Origin: Novosphingobium sp. UBA6272
Lineage (GTDB): Bacteria; Pseudomonadota; Alphaproteobacteria; Sphingomonadales; Sphingomonadaceae
Assembly: GCF_002440635.1 (NCBI RefSeq)
Contig: NZ_DJUW01000015.1
Span: 1-64,000 of the forward strand
Length of the DNA stretch: 64,000 nt
Reading direction: 5' to 3'
Shown here one piece after another: positions 17,417 through 25,544 of this stretch. Numbering within the stretch: position 1 is the stretch's first letter; every line of letters starts with the position of its first letter. The notes beneath the pieces are model-generated. The model saw only the letters and a list, made by a program, of their open reading frames with translations, was not told the origin of the DNA and searched no databases. Position numbers and translations under genes: made by a program.

Positions 17417-18841
17417 CTACAACACCACGGCGTTGCCCAGGCTCGCCGCGCCGACCCGCGCTCTCATCAGCTTGCGCCACGGGGCGAGGAAGTACACCGC
17501 CAGGGTCAGCAGCATCGACAGGACCGAGCTCAGCAGGAACGAATACCACAGCGCGTCCGGCCCGATCAGCGGGTAGAGCAGGTAATAGGCCCCCAGACGC
17601 ACTCCGTACATCGACGCGAACAGCACCAGCAGCTGGGCATAGATCACGCCATAGGCGCGCAGGGTGCCGAACAGCACGATCGTGATCCCGAACGGCAGAT
17701 AGGTCCAGATCGCCAGGTCCTGGATATGCAGCGCGGCCGGAACCGAGGGGCTGCCCGCGCCCAGGAAAAGTTCCAGCACCGGCCGGTCGAACGGCACCAA
17801 CGCGGCGATCATCACCCCGGTCATCGCCAGGTTGGCCAGGCTGCCGGCCTTGCTGATCGCATCGACCCGGTCTTCGCGCATTGCCCCGATATGCTGGGCG
17901 ACCATCGCGCTGACCGCGCCGCCGATCGCCATGGCCGGCATCCCGATATAGTTCCAGACCTGCAGCAGCGCGCCATAGGCGGCGGCGGTGACCACGCCTT
18001 CGCGGTTGACCAGCCCGATCATGATCACCCCCGCGCCCGAGATGATCAGCATCTGCGCGCCCATCGGCAGGCCCTTGGCCAGCAGGTAGCGGGTCTGTTC
18101 GCGCGCCGGGATCAGCCAGCGCAGCTCGGCCCCGCGCAGCCGCAGCGGCAGGTCCTTGCCATAGATCCACGCGATCATCGCACCAAAGCCGATCGCGGTG
18201 GCGATCACCGTCGCCCAGGCCGATCCGGCGATGCCCAGCGCCGGAAACGGCCCCCAGCCCAGGATCAGCAGCGGGTTGAGTGCCACGTCGAGCACCGTCG
18301 CCAGGATCATGAAGCGCAGCGGCGTCGCAGCGTCCCCGGCTCCGCGCAGCCCCATCGCGATCATCGTCGTGATCGTTGCCAGCGGGTTGGCGATGAACAC
18401 CACCTGGAGATAGGCCAGCGCTTGCCCACGCGCCGCACCCGGAGTTGCCAGCCAGTCGAGCAGCACATGGGCATAGAGAATCCCGCCAATCGTGGTGATC
18501 AGCGCGATGGCCCCGGTCAGCCCCAGCGCGGTGCCCAGCACCCGCCGCGCCGCGATCACATCATGCGCGCCCCACGATTGCCCGATCTTGACGGTTGCGG
18601 CCATGCCGAAGCCGAACACCAGCGCGAACAGCAGGAACATGATGATATTGGCATTGGCGGTCGCCGCCAGCGCCTGATCGCCGAGCAGCTGCCCGACCCA
18701 GATCGCGTTGATCGAGCCGTTGAGGCTTTGCAGCACGTTGCCGACCAGCTGCGGCAGGGCAAAGACCAGCAGGGTCCGCGCCAGCGGCCCCTGGGTCAGA
18801 TCGCCGCGCAAGGGGCCGGAATTGGGGAGTTCGTCGCTCAT
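17417..18841 (-). CDS. MATE-family multidrug efflux transporter
   Basis: A 474-aa inner-membrane antiporter with 12 predicted helices in two homologous halves. Typical MATE segments are ALPQLVGNVLQSLNGSINAIWVGQLLG in helix 1-2, MAMGLRGAGDAATPLRF, and the second-half GLPMGAQMLIISGAGVIMIGLVNREG. It exports cationic drugs or metabolites using Na+ or H+. Its start overlaps the queE stop by 4 bp, so it is translated from the queE transcript. Confidence 0.92.
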   Translation of the reverse strand: MSDELPNSGPLRGDLTQGPLARTLLVFALPQLVGNVLQSLNGSINAIWVGQLLGDQALAATANANIIMFLLFALVFGFGMAATVKIGQSWGAHDVIAARRVLGTALGLTGAIALITTIGGILYAHVLLDWLATPGAARGQALAYLQVVFIANPLATITTMIAMGLRGAGDAATPLRFMILATVLDVALNPLLILGWGPFPALGIAGSAWATVIATAIGFGAMIAWIYGKDLPLRLRGAELRWLIPAREQTRYLLAKGLPMGAQMLIISGAGVIMIGLVNREGVVTAAAYGALLQVWNYIGMPAMAIGGAVSAMVAQHIGAMREDRVDAISKAGSLANLAMTGVMIAALVPFDRPVLELFLGAGSPSVPAALHIQDLAIWTYLPFGITIVLFGTLRAYGVIYAQLLVLFASMYGVRLGAYYLLYPLIGPDALWYSFLLSSVLSMLLTLAVYFLAPWRKLMRARVGAASLGNAVVL

Positions 18842-19569
18842 GTTCCGCGGGTATCCCCGTAAAGATGGATGTGCAGCCTGTCCGAAAGGCGCAGGCCATG
18901 TTCCAGCGCCAGCGGGGCGAGCCAGCGCTCGCGCTCCCGCAGTTTGGCGCTGCCGGTCCCTTCGGGCATGACGAAGGTGCGCGCCCGGTCGATCCCGTGG
19001 GCCTCGATCAGCGCGAGGACCTCAGCCAGGTCATCCGGCTCGGCGACCACGAATTTGAACCAGGCGCGGACATCTTTAGCCCAGGCCTCCAGACGCTCGG
19101 GAAGCAGGGCCAGATCGGCCGGATTGCCCGAATGGGCCAGCTTGGGGCTGACATTGTACTGGGCCACCAAGGGATCGAGCGCGGCATGCGGGGCGACCGT
19201 GCCGTTGGTCTCGATCTCCACGCTGATCCCGGGAAGCAGCGCCACCATCCGCGCCAGCGCCGCGCCTTGCAGCAGCGGTTCGCCCCCGGTGATCACCAGC
19301 CGGTCCTGCCCCAGTGCCGCGATCCGCGCGGCCACCTCGGCTTCGTCCAGCGTGACCTGATTGGCCTTGCGATCGAAGGCCGTGCCATCGCGGTGCGGGC
19401 GATTATCGCCTTCGAACCGCCAGGTATAGGCGGTGTCGCACCAGGTGCAGGCGAGGTTGCAGCGGCTCAGCCGCACAAAGGCCACCGGCCGCCCCAGGCT
19501 CGGCCCTTCTCCCTGCAGCGAGGCGAAGATTTCCGGATCGCCCGGGGTGGTGGTGGCGAGTGTTAGCAT
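18838..19569 (-). CDS. queE: 7-carboxy-7-deazaguanine synthase QueE (radical SAM)
   Basis: Converts 6-carboxy-tetrahydropterin to 7-carboxy-7-deazaguanine in the pathway to queuosine. The 243-aa protein (start MLTLATTT at 19569) has the cluster-binding motif C37-N-L-A-C41-T-W-C44 with the CxxxCxxC spacing, then TGGEPLLQ and ETNGT. The SLQGEGPSLGRPVAFVRL opening is diagnostic of QueE. The frame extends upstream into the palindromic repeat at 19643-19747, but that extension has no start of its own that fits the family length. Confidence 0.95.
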   Translation of the reverse strand: MLTLATTTPGDPEIFASLQGEGPSLGRPVAFVRLSRCNLACTWCDTAYTWRFEGDNRPHRDGTAFDRKANQVTLDEAEVAARIAALGQDRLVITGGEPLLQGAALARMVALLPGISVEIETNGTVAPHAALDPLVAQYNVSPKLAHSGNPADLALLPERLEAWAKDVRAWFKFVVAEPDDLAEVLALIEAHGIDRARTFVMPEGTGSAKLRERERWLAPLALEHGLRLSDRLHIHLYGDTRGT

Positions 19570-19642
19570 GGCGCGGGGTCTTTGGCAGATTTGATGCGCA
19601 TAGGACAGTCCCCGTGCTTGCACCGCCGCGCCTACCCTTCCT

Positions 19643-19747
19643 CGTCGCCCCGGGCATGACCCGGGGCTTGGCTGCCTTCTCCGACGCAGCCGCAGGGCGA
19701 GAGGTCCCGAAGAACAAGCCCAGCCCCGGATCAAGCCCGGGGCGACG
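19643..19747. repeat. Palindromic repeat pair (CCCCGGGCTTGATCCGGGG family)
   Basis: Two inverted copies of a 30-bp word (19643-19672 starting CGTCGCCCCGGGCATGAC, and 19718-19747 ending CAAGCCCGGGGCGACG) flank a 45-bp centre. Each copy is itself palindromic (CCCCGGG...CCCGGGG). This is a BIME-like mosaic, common between genes in Sphingomonadales. It fills most of the gap between queE and the monooxygenase gene. Confidence 0.8.
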
Positions 19748-19842
19748 GTTGGATTGTTTTGGAAGGACGGCTTACCCCAACCGCGCCAGCGCCGCTGCCA
19801 GCCACTCGGTTTCGGCTGTTAAAATAGGGGACTTGCGTTAGC

Positions 19843-20142
19843 CTAAATATCGGTTGCGACGAAGGTGCGCGGCTTGAACGCGGCAAAGCCACCTTCGAGC
19901 AGGTCGTCGAGCGCTTCGGGCAGGCCATTCTCCGCGCGCCACGCGAGATATCGCTGATAATGCTCGGGCGATTCCCAGTACTCGACCAAGGTAAGGGTAT
20001 CAGTCTCAGGATGCAGATGCGTTTCGAGAGAGTGGCAGCCGTCGAATGCGCGTGTATCGGGCAGGGCAGCGCGCAGGGCAGCCTCAAGCTCGCTGAACTT
20101 ACCTTGCTTTGCCGGAAAATCGGCGATGACGAGTGTCTTCAT
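19843..20142 (-). CDS. Antibiotic-biosynthesis-monooxygenase (ABM) domain protein
   Basis: A 99-aa dimeric alpha/beta-barrel-type protein. MKTLVIADFPAKQGKFSELEAALRAALPDTRAFDGCHSLETHL and the WESPEHYQRYLAWR helix fit the ABM/YgiN quinol-monooxygenase-like family. These small proteins act on quinones, haem or polyketides, or are of unknown function. The start at 20142 is preceded by GGAAGGGG; an upstream in-frame start at 20181 is less likely. Confidence 0.75.
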   Translation of the reverse strand: MKTLVIADFPAKQGKFSELEAALRAALPDTRAFDGCHSLETHLHPETDTLTLVEYWESPEHYQRYLAWRAENGLPEALDDLLEGGFAAFKPRTFVATDI

Positions 20143-20207
20143 GGTATCCCCTTCCGCATCGCGACAAGCCGGTTCTACCAATGAAAGCGAATATAGGCGA
20201 ATCCCAA

Positions 20208-23200
20208 CTACCCCAACCGCGCCAGCGCCGCCGCCAGCCGCTCAGCTTCGGCGGCGTGCATGGCATGGTCGGCGCGGGCCTTTTCGACGGCTTCGGGCTT
20301 GGCCTTTTCGACGAAACTGGGGTTGGACAGCCGCCCTTCGAGCGACTTGGCCTCCTTGGTCGAGGCCTCCAATGCCTTGGCGAGGCGGGCCTTTTCGGCT
20401 TCGATGTCGATCACGCCTTCAAGATGCATATTGAAAGTCGTTCCCTTGACGACGATCGCCACCGCACCGCGTTTTGCGGCTTCGTCCAAGACCCACGACT
20501 TGTCAGGATCTGCCGCACTCGCCCGGGTAGCTTCAACGTTCAGCGACACCTTTGTCATCCGGAAAATGGCTGGCTCGTTGCGCTCCAGCAGCGCCACGGT
20601 GTTGAAGTCTGCAAAGGCGGTGGTGACAGCGGGAGTAGCACTCCACGGAATGCCGAATTCTGTTCGGATAGACCGAACCGAAGTAACGAACTCAATCAAC
20701 AACTCCACCTCAGCCTTCGCCTCGGCATCAACCCCAACCCCCGGCTCGGGCCACTTCGCGGTGATCAGCGGATAGTTCGCCCGGTCGCCCAGCTTGGACC
20801 ACAGCTCTTCGGTCACGAACGGCATGAACGGGTGGAGCATCACCAGGATCTGGTCGAGCACCCAACCGGCCACCTTGCGGGTTTCGTCCGCCAGGTCCCC
20901 CTCCCGCAGGCGCGAGGGGTTAGGGGTGGGTGTGTTAGAACTTGGCGCATCGTCGCCGACTGGCCCACCCCCGACCCCTCCCGCCTGCGGGAGGGGAGAG
21001 AGGACGGGCTTCACCAGCTCCAGATACCAATCGCAGAACTGGTCCCAGACGAAGTGATAGACCGCATTGGCCGCCGCATCGAAGCGCAGGTCGGCCATGG
21101 CCTTGTCGAGCTCGGCCAGGGTTTCGACGACTTCGCCGATGATCCACTTGTTGACCGCTGCGGTCGCAACCGGGGCGGCGATCGAACTGCTGCCGCCGAT
21201 GCCATTGCTCTGGCAGAACCGCGCCGCGTTCCACAGCTTGGTCGCGAAGTTGCGGTACCCTTCGACCCGCTTCTCATCCATCTTGATGTCGCGGCCCTGG
21301 CTTTCCATCGCCGCCATGAAGAAGCGCAGCGCATCGGCGCCATACTGGTCGATCAGGCCGAGCGGATCGACCACGTTGCCCTTGGACTTCGACATCTTCT
21401 GCCCGTCCGGCGCGCGGACCAGGCCATGCAGGTAGAGCCGCGGCCAGGGGTTCTGCCCGGTCATCGCCTGCCCCATCATCATCATCCGCGCATCCCAGAA
21501 GAACAGGATGTCGAAGCCGGAGATGAGCAGGTCATTGGGGAAGTGGCGGGCCAAAAGCCCCTCCCGCTTGCGGGAGGGGTTTGGGGTGGGTGAGTCAGAG
21601 CCTATCGCGCCATCGCCGACTGGCCCACCCCCGACCCCTCCCGCAAGCGGGAGGGGGGATTCTTCCGGCCAGCCGAGTGTGGCGAAAGGCCACAGTGCGG
21701 AGGAGAACCAGGTATCGAGGACGTCGCGATCCCGGAAAATGTGCGGTCCGTGGCCATTTGCGTCAGAACCTCGATCCGGGGTTCTCAGTTCCTCCTCACT
21801 TGTCTCGCTATCGAAGACCCGGACCGGACCCAACGGTTCGCCATTGGCATCCTTGAACTGCCCGTAGTAGCGGCTCGCTTGTTCGATTGCTTCTGCTTCG
21901 GTTTCGGCAACGAACACCTGCCAGTTCGGATCGCCTTTTCCGGCAATGATGCAATCAGCGCCAAGGCCATACCACGCCGGAATCCGGTGGCCCCACCACA
22001 GCTGGCGGCTCACACACCACGGCTGGATGTTTTCCATCCAGTTGAAGAAGGTCTTTTCCCAGCTCTTCGGCACGATTTCCACCGCGCCGCTTTTCACCGC
22101 CTCGATCGGCTTGGCGGCCAGCACTTCGGCGTTCACGTACCACTGGTCGGTCAGCCAGGGCTCGATCACCACCCCGCCGCGATCGCCGAACGGGGTCGCG
22201 ATGGTGCGCGGTTCGAAATCGGCCTGAACCTCTTCGCCATCCTTGTCCCTGGTCACGTGCGGGATCAGGAAGCCCGCTTCCTTCATGCGGCTCACGACCA
22301 GATCGCGCGCGACGAAGCGGTCGAGCCCGAGGAACTCTTCCGGGACCAGCCCGTCGGCGGTCTGGACCACGCGGGCTTCGGCATCGAACATGTTGAGCAT
22401 GTCGGCGGGCTTGATCCCGGCGCGCTTGCCCACTTCGAAGTCGTTGAAGTCATGCCCCGGGGTGATCTTGACCACGCCGCTGCCGAGTTCCGGGTCGGCG
22501 TGTTCGTCGGCCACCACCTTGAAGCGGCGGCCGGTGATCGGCTGGAGGATCTCCTTGCCGATGTCTGCCTTGTAGCGTTCGTCCTCGGGATTCACCGCCA
22601 CGGCCATGTCGGCCAGCATCGTTTCAGGCCGGGTGGTCGCCACCTCGACATGGCCGGAGCCGTCGGCAAAAGGATAGCGGAAGCGCCAGAAGCCGCCTTT
22701 GACCTCGTGGGTCTCGACCTCAAGGTCGGAGATCGCGGTCTTGAGCTTGGGGTCCCAGTTGACCAGCCGCTTGTCGCGGTAGACCAGGCCCTGATTGTAG
22801 AGATCGACGAAGACCTTCACCACGGCCTTGGTGAAGTGCGGGTCCATCGTGAACTGTTCACGCGACCAGTCCATCGAGCAGCCGAGGCGGCGCAGCTGGC
22901 GGGTGATCGTGCCGCCGCTTTCGTGCTTCCATTCCCAGACCTTGGCCACGAAATCCTCGCGGCTGTAATTGGTGCGCTTGTCCTGCCGCGCTTCGAGCTG
23001 GCGTTCGACCACCATCTGCGTCGCGATCCCGGCATGGTCGGTGCCGACCACCCACAGCGCATCCTTGCCGCGCAGCCGCTCGTACCGGATCACCACGTCC
23101 TGCAGCGTGTTGTCGAGCGCGTGGCCGATGTGCAAGGACCCAGTGACGTTGGGCGGCGGGTTGACGATGGTGAACGGCTGCGCATCCGGACGTTCCGGGC

Positions 23201-23288
23201 GGAACAGGCCGTTCGTTTCCCAGTGTGCGTACCACTTCGCCTCGATCGCGGCGGGGTCGAAAGTCTTGTCGAGCATGTTGTCGGTCAT
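20208..23288 (-). CDS. valS: Valyl-tRNA synthetase with two in-frame palindromic-element insertions
   Basis: Class I aminoacyl-tRNA synthetase charging tRNA-Val. The protein is 1026 aa. The HIGH motif is seen as PPNVTGSLHIGHAL (about residue 52), the editing domain contains TTRPETMLADMAVAV, and KMSKS appears as GQKMSKSKGN (about 630). The C-terminal coiled coil (EAEKARLAKALEASTKEAKSL) is present. It is longer than most alphaproteobacterial ValS because two 33-residue segments (about 545-577 and 765-797) are encoded by the same palindromic DNA repeat in the same frame. The start at 23288 (MTDNMLDK) follows AAAGG; an in-frame ATG at 23276 is an alternative. Confidence 0.97.
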   Translation of the reverse strand: MTDNMLDKTFDPAAIEAKWYAHWETNGLFRPERPDAQPFTIVNPPPNVTGSLHIGHALDNTLQDVVIRYERLRGKDALWVVGTDHAGIATQMVVERQLEARQDKRTNYSREDFVAKVWEWKHESGGTITRQLRRLGCSMDWSREQFTMDPHFTKAVVKVFVDLYNQGLVYRDKRLVNWDPKLKTAISDLEVETHEVKGGFWRFRYPFADGSGHVEVATTRPETMLADMAVAVNPEDERYKADIGKEILQPITGRRFKVVADEHADPELGSGVVKITPGHDFNDFEVGKRAGIKPADMLNMFDAEARVVQTADGLVPEEFLGLDRFVARDLVVSRMKEAGFLIPHVTRDKDGEEVQADFEPRTIATPFGDRGGVVIEPWLTDQWYVNAEVLAAKPIEAVKSGAVEIVPKSWEKTFFNWMENIQPWCVSRQLWWGHRIPAWYGLGADCIIAGKGDPNWQVFVAETEAEAIEQASRYYGQFKDANGEPLGPVRVFDSETSEEELRTPDRGSDANGHGPHIFRDRDVLDTWFSSALWPFATLGWPEESPLPLAGGVGGGPVGDGAIGSDSPTPNPSRKREGLLARHFPNDLLISGFDILFFWDARMMMMGQAMTGQNPWPRLYLHGLVRAPDGQKMSKSKGNVVDPLGLIDQYGADALRFFMAAMESQGRDIKMDEKRVEGYRNFATKLWNAARFCQSNGIGGSSSIAAPVATAAVNKWIIGEVVETLAELDKAMADLRFDAAANAVYHFVWDQFCDWYLELVKPVLSPLPQAGGVGGGPVGDDAPSSNTPTPNPSRLREGDLADETRKVAGWVLDQILVMLHPFMPFVTEELWSKLGDRANYPLITAKWPEPGVGVDAEAKAEVELLIEFVTSVRSIRTEFGIPWSATPAVTTAFADFNTVALLERNEPAIFRMTKVSLNVEATRASAADPDKSWVLDEAAKRGAVAIVVKGTTFNMHLEGVIDIEAEKARLAKALEASTKEAKSLEGRLSNPSFVEKAKPEAVEKARADHAMHAAEAERLAAALARLG
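20897..20996. repeat. Palindromic element inserted in valS, copy 1
   Basis: About 100 bp bounded by CCCCTCCCGC and GCGGGAGGGG arms. It is read in the valS frame as a 33-aa peptide starting PLPQAGGVGGGPVGDD and ending NPSRLREG. It shares its centre (GCCGACTGGCCCACCCCCGA) with the copy at 21558. Confidence 0.85.
21558..21656. repeat. Palindromic element inserted in valS, copy 2
   Basis: About 99 bp with terminal arms CCCCTCCCGCTTGCGGGAGG and its complement. It is read in the valS frame as PLPLAGGVGGGPVGDG...NPSRKREG, again 33 residues. It lies between the WFSSALWPFATLGWPEE and LLARHFPNDLLISGFDI parts of the synthetase. Confidence 0.85.
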
Positions 23289-23343
23289 ATCGAGGCGGCC
23301 TTTGCCAGCGGGGCGAGGCTGGTGCAACTTTTTGGTTCACGCA

Positions 23344-23374
23344 GAGGCGCAGAGAAGAAAAGGGAGGCGCAGAG
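23344..23374. repeat. Short direct repeat GAGGCGCAGAG x2
   Basis: GAGGCGCAGAG occurs at 23344-23354 and 23364-23374, in a stretch starting TTCACGCAGAGGCGCAGAG. Similar words are dispersed in alphaproteobacterial genomes. It lies immediately left of the tRNA-Gly fragment and may mark the junction that removed the tRNA 5' half. Confidence 0.5.
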
Positions 23375-23403
23375 AGTCTGTAAGCGCCGCAGGCAATCGA
23401 TTC

Positions 23404-23453
23404 CAACCTTGCCAAGGTTGGGGTCGAGGGTTCGAATCCCTTCGCCCGCTCCA
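23404..23453 (+). pseudogene. 3' half of tRNA-Gly(GCC)
   Basis: The anticodon arm CAACC-TTGCCAA-GGTTG (23404-23420, anticodon GCC), a 5-nt variable loop, T arm GAGGG-TTCGAAT-CCCTT, the acceptor 3' strand CGCCCGC, discriminator T and CCA are all present. No complementary acceptor strand (GCGGGCG) or D arm is found upstream, so only 50 nt of the gene remain. A TTTTTT tract follows. Such 3' halves are the usual attachment-site duplicate of elements that integrate in tRNA genes. Confidence 0.8.
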
Positions 23454-23817
23454 GTTTTTTCATTAAAAATAAATGTGTTATAAGGTTCCGAAAGGGCCTT
23501 CGATTGCTTACACTCACCTTTGGAGCGATAGCTGTAAACAGGATGTAAGCGAGGCGAACCGTTTCGCTTGTGCGCTGAATTGTTTCACTTGGTTCTTAAG
23601 GCCGCTTGAATGACGTGTGTGGCGCTACACTCTTCGGCGAACCTTCTCAAAAGCCAGAGTGTACATTTCTGTCAGTGCAATTTGACGGCCCGCACTGACT
23701 GGCAATGACGCCGATCGTTGGATGAAACTGAACCACCTTCCCACCCAAAGGCAAAGAGCATGGGGGGGTCGAGATTGCCGTAGCCGCGCCCCGGATTGGG
23801 CCTAGAGCATTCTGCGA
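23454..23817. other. Intergenic stretch between tRNA-Gly fragment and IS630 remnant
   Basis: This stretch of 364 bp is lower in GC on its left side (AAAAATAAATGTGTTATAAGG). I see no credible gene, tRNA or terminator beyond the T run after the tRNA fragment. The last 40 bp before 23818 probably contain the outer end of the IS630 element, but I cannot define its inverted repeat. Confidence 0.5.
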
Positions 23818-24385
23818 TTAATCTGCAACGTATCCTGCTTCTTTGAGGTAGTTCCAGCATTCGCCGGGTGAGTAGAGGTCGCAGATCGATCCGACGGCCT
23901 GCCACAGGGCCTCGATGGTTCGGGCCTTTGCCTTGCGCAGATGGGCCTTGAGCTTTGAGAATGCCATTTCGATGGGATTGAGGTCGGGGCTGTAGGGCGG
24001 CAGGTAGAGGAACCATGCGCCGCGCTGCTTGAGGATGGCGCTGGCTTTTTCGCTCCTGTGGCTGGAGAGGTTGTCGAGGATCACCATGTCGCCCGGTTTG
24101 AGCGTCGGGGCGAGCTGGGTCTCGACCCAGGCCTCGAAGATCTGCCGGTTCATCGGGCGGTCGATCACCCATGGCGCGGTGAGGCCATCATGACGCAGCG
24201 CGGCAATGAACGTCTGCGTTCCCCAGTGACCGAACGGCGCCTTCATCCTGAGCCGCTGTCCGCGCCGCGCTCGGCCGCGCAACCGGGTCATCTTGGTGGT
24301 GGTGCCGGTCTCGTCGACGAACACCAGCCGTTCCGGGCGGCGGCGCATCCATGGCTGGCGATGAACCCGCCAGACCCGCCAACAT
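23818..24385 (-). pseudogene. IS630-family transposase, 5'-truncated
   Basis: The DDE domain is intact over about 180 residues: RLVFVDETG with the first Asp, MVILDNLSSHRSEKA with the second Asp, and LPPYSPDLNPIEMAFSKLK with the Glu. The reading frame runs without break to 23818 but lacks the N-terminal helix-turn-helix half of IS630 transposases. The coding similarity stops near 24385, where IS66 sequence begins within 50 bp. An ATG at 24348 exists but is internal to the family's normal start. It is likely inactive. Confidence 0.85.
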
Positions 24386-24436
24386 AGGGAATTTTAAGCG
24401 CCCACATCTGCGGAAACTTCGGTGCCCATTGACAGG

Positions 24437-24759
24437 CCATAAACTACATGCTGCGCCGCTGGGATGCGTTCACCCGCTTCCTTGGCGATGGACGCATCTG
24501 CATCACGAACAACGCCGCTGAACGGGCTCTGCGCTGCGTGCCTCTTGGTCGCAAAGCTTGGCTCTTCTGCGGCTCCGACCGTGGCGGCCAACGTGCCGCC
24601 GTGCTCTACACGCTCATCCAGACTGCGCGGCTCAACGATGTCGATCCGCAGGCTTGGCTGGCCGACGTCCTCGCCCGTATCGCGGACCATCCCATCAATC
24701 GGCTTGATGAACTGCTGCCATGGAACTGGCAGCAGCAAGGGCGCGACATCGCAGCCTGA
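24437..24759 (+). pseudogene. IS66-family transposase C-terminal fragment
   Basis: About 105 residues match the end of IS66 TnpC: LRRWDAFTRFLGDGRICITNNAAERALR with the catalytic-Glu region, then LGRKAWLFCGSDRGGQRAA and LARIADHPINRLDELLPWNW. The first 400 or so residues are missing, so this is a deletion remnant. It lies head to head with the truncated IS630 transposase. Confidence 0.85.
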
Positions 24760-24784
24760 TCCAATCTACGCCGCGGCCTTCACC

Positions 24785-25369
24785 GGATGGCTACTGCCGG
24801 TCATTCGCAGTCTTGTTACCAGCATGGCGGTCTTGCGATGGCCTTGCGGGAAGCCCATCCGCAACCGTTCGCCCTTTGGGAAGCGGCCATGGCTGCTGGT
24901 CATGTTGGTGGCGATCCAGATCGCTTCGATGAAGACGAGAGGTTCGGGTTCCAGATCGATCTGGCCATCGAGTCATTCCCGACGCTACTTCTGGATGTAG
25001 GGGCGGTCTTGCTCGATTGCATGGCCAGTCATCTTTTGCGCGTCATTCCCCGACGCATGAGGAAGCGATGCAACTCGGCAACAGAGACGATCAAGCCGAT
25101 CTCGGCCAGCCCTGCGCGCAATTCCTCAAGCGACATGTCCTTGCGCGCCTCCCAGATGGCAAGAATGCTGCCGCACGCCCTTCCGCCCGGCGCGAGCGCA
25201 TATCGCAGTCCTATGACTTCGGGGCAAAATCGCCCGTCTCGATCCCCTGCGCCTCCCAGCGGATCGCCGTCGAAGACGCAACGCCAAACAGGAGCGCCGC
25301 AGTGCGGCAGCTCAGCCCGCCATCAACCGCAGCTAGAAGGTCGGGAACGTGAATCCATCAAAAGAGGTT
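24785..25369 (-). pseudogene. Degenerate IS630-family transposase (frameshifts and stops)
   Basis: Reading the minus strand from 25369 gives HVPDLLAAVDGGLSCRTAA and LFGVASSTAIRWEAQGIETG, then a TAG. After a frame change come WEARKDMSLEELRAGLAEIG and VAELHRFLMRRGMTRK, then more stops, then fragments such as TGHAIEQDRPYIQK, LVFIEAIWIATNMT and PQGHRKTAMLVTRLRMTG. These are the ordered blocks of an IS630 transposase, with at least two frameshifts and several stops. The left end is cut at the IS66 fragment. The open frames on the other strand here are its shadow. Confidence 0.75.
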
Positions 25370-25544
25370 GAACTATCCATGCTGGTCTCGTTCACCAGCA
25401 CGGATTCTGAATCAGAAATCACGTACGGCGGTAATCCCGCGGCGATTGAAGGCAGTCGAAAACCGCACTAAATCAAAGGCTCAGGATGTGCGTAAATATC
25501 AATCAAGGCGACTCAAAGTGTAATGTGTGATCACTCAGCCTTTC

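Noticed and set aside
23340..23453. Intron-split tRNA-Gly
   Set aside because: The break lies before the anticodon stem, not in the anticodon loop, and no 5' half with GCGGGCG occurs in the preceding several hundred bases.
20133..23483. Long plus-strand open frames opposite valS (20133-21593 and 21741-23483)
   Set aside because: They are antisense to valS in a GC-rich codon pattern, have no recognisable domains, and valS is unambiguous.
24787..25371. 194-residue plus-strand open frame with a start and no stops
   Set aside because: The minus strand carries ordered IS630 transposase blocks in broken frames; the plus frame is its shadow.
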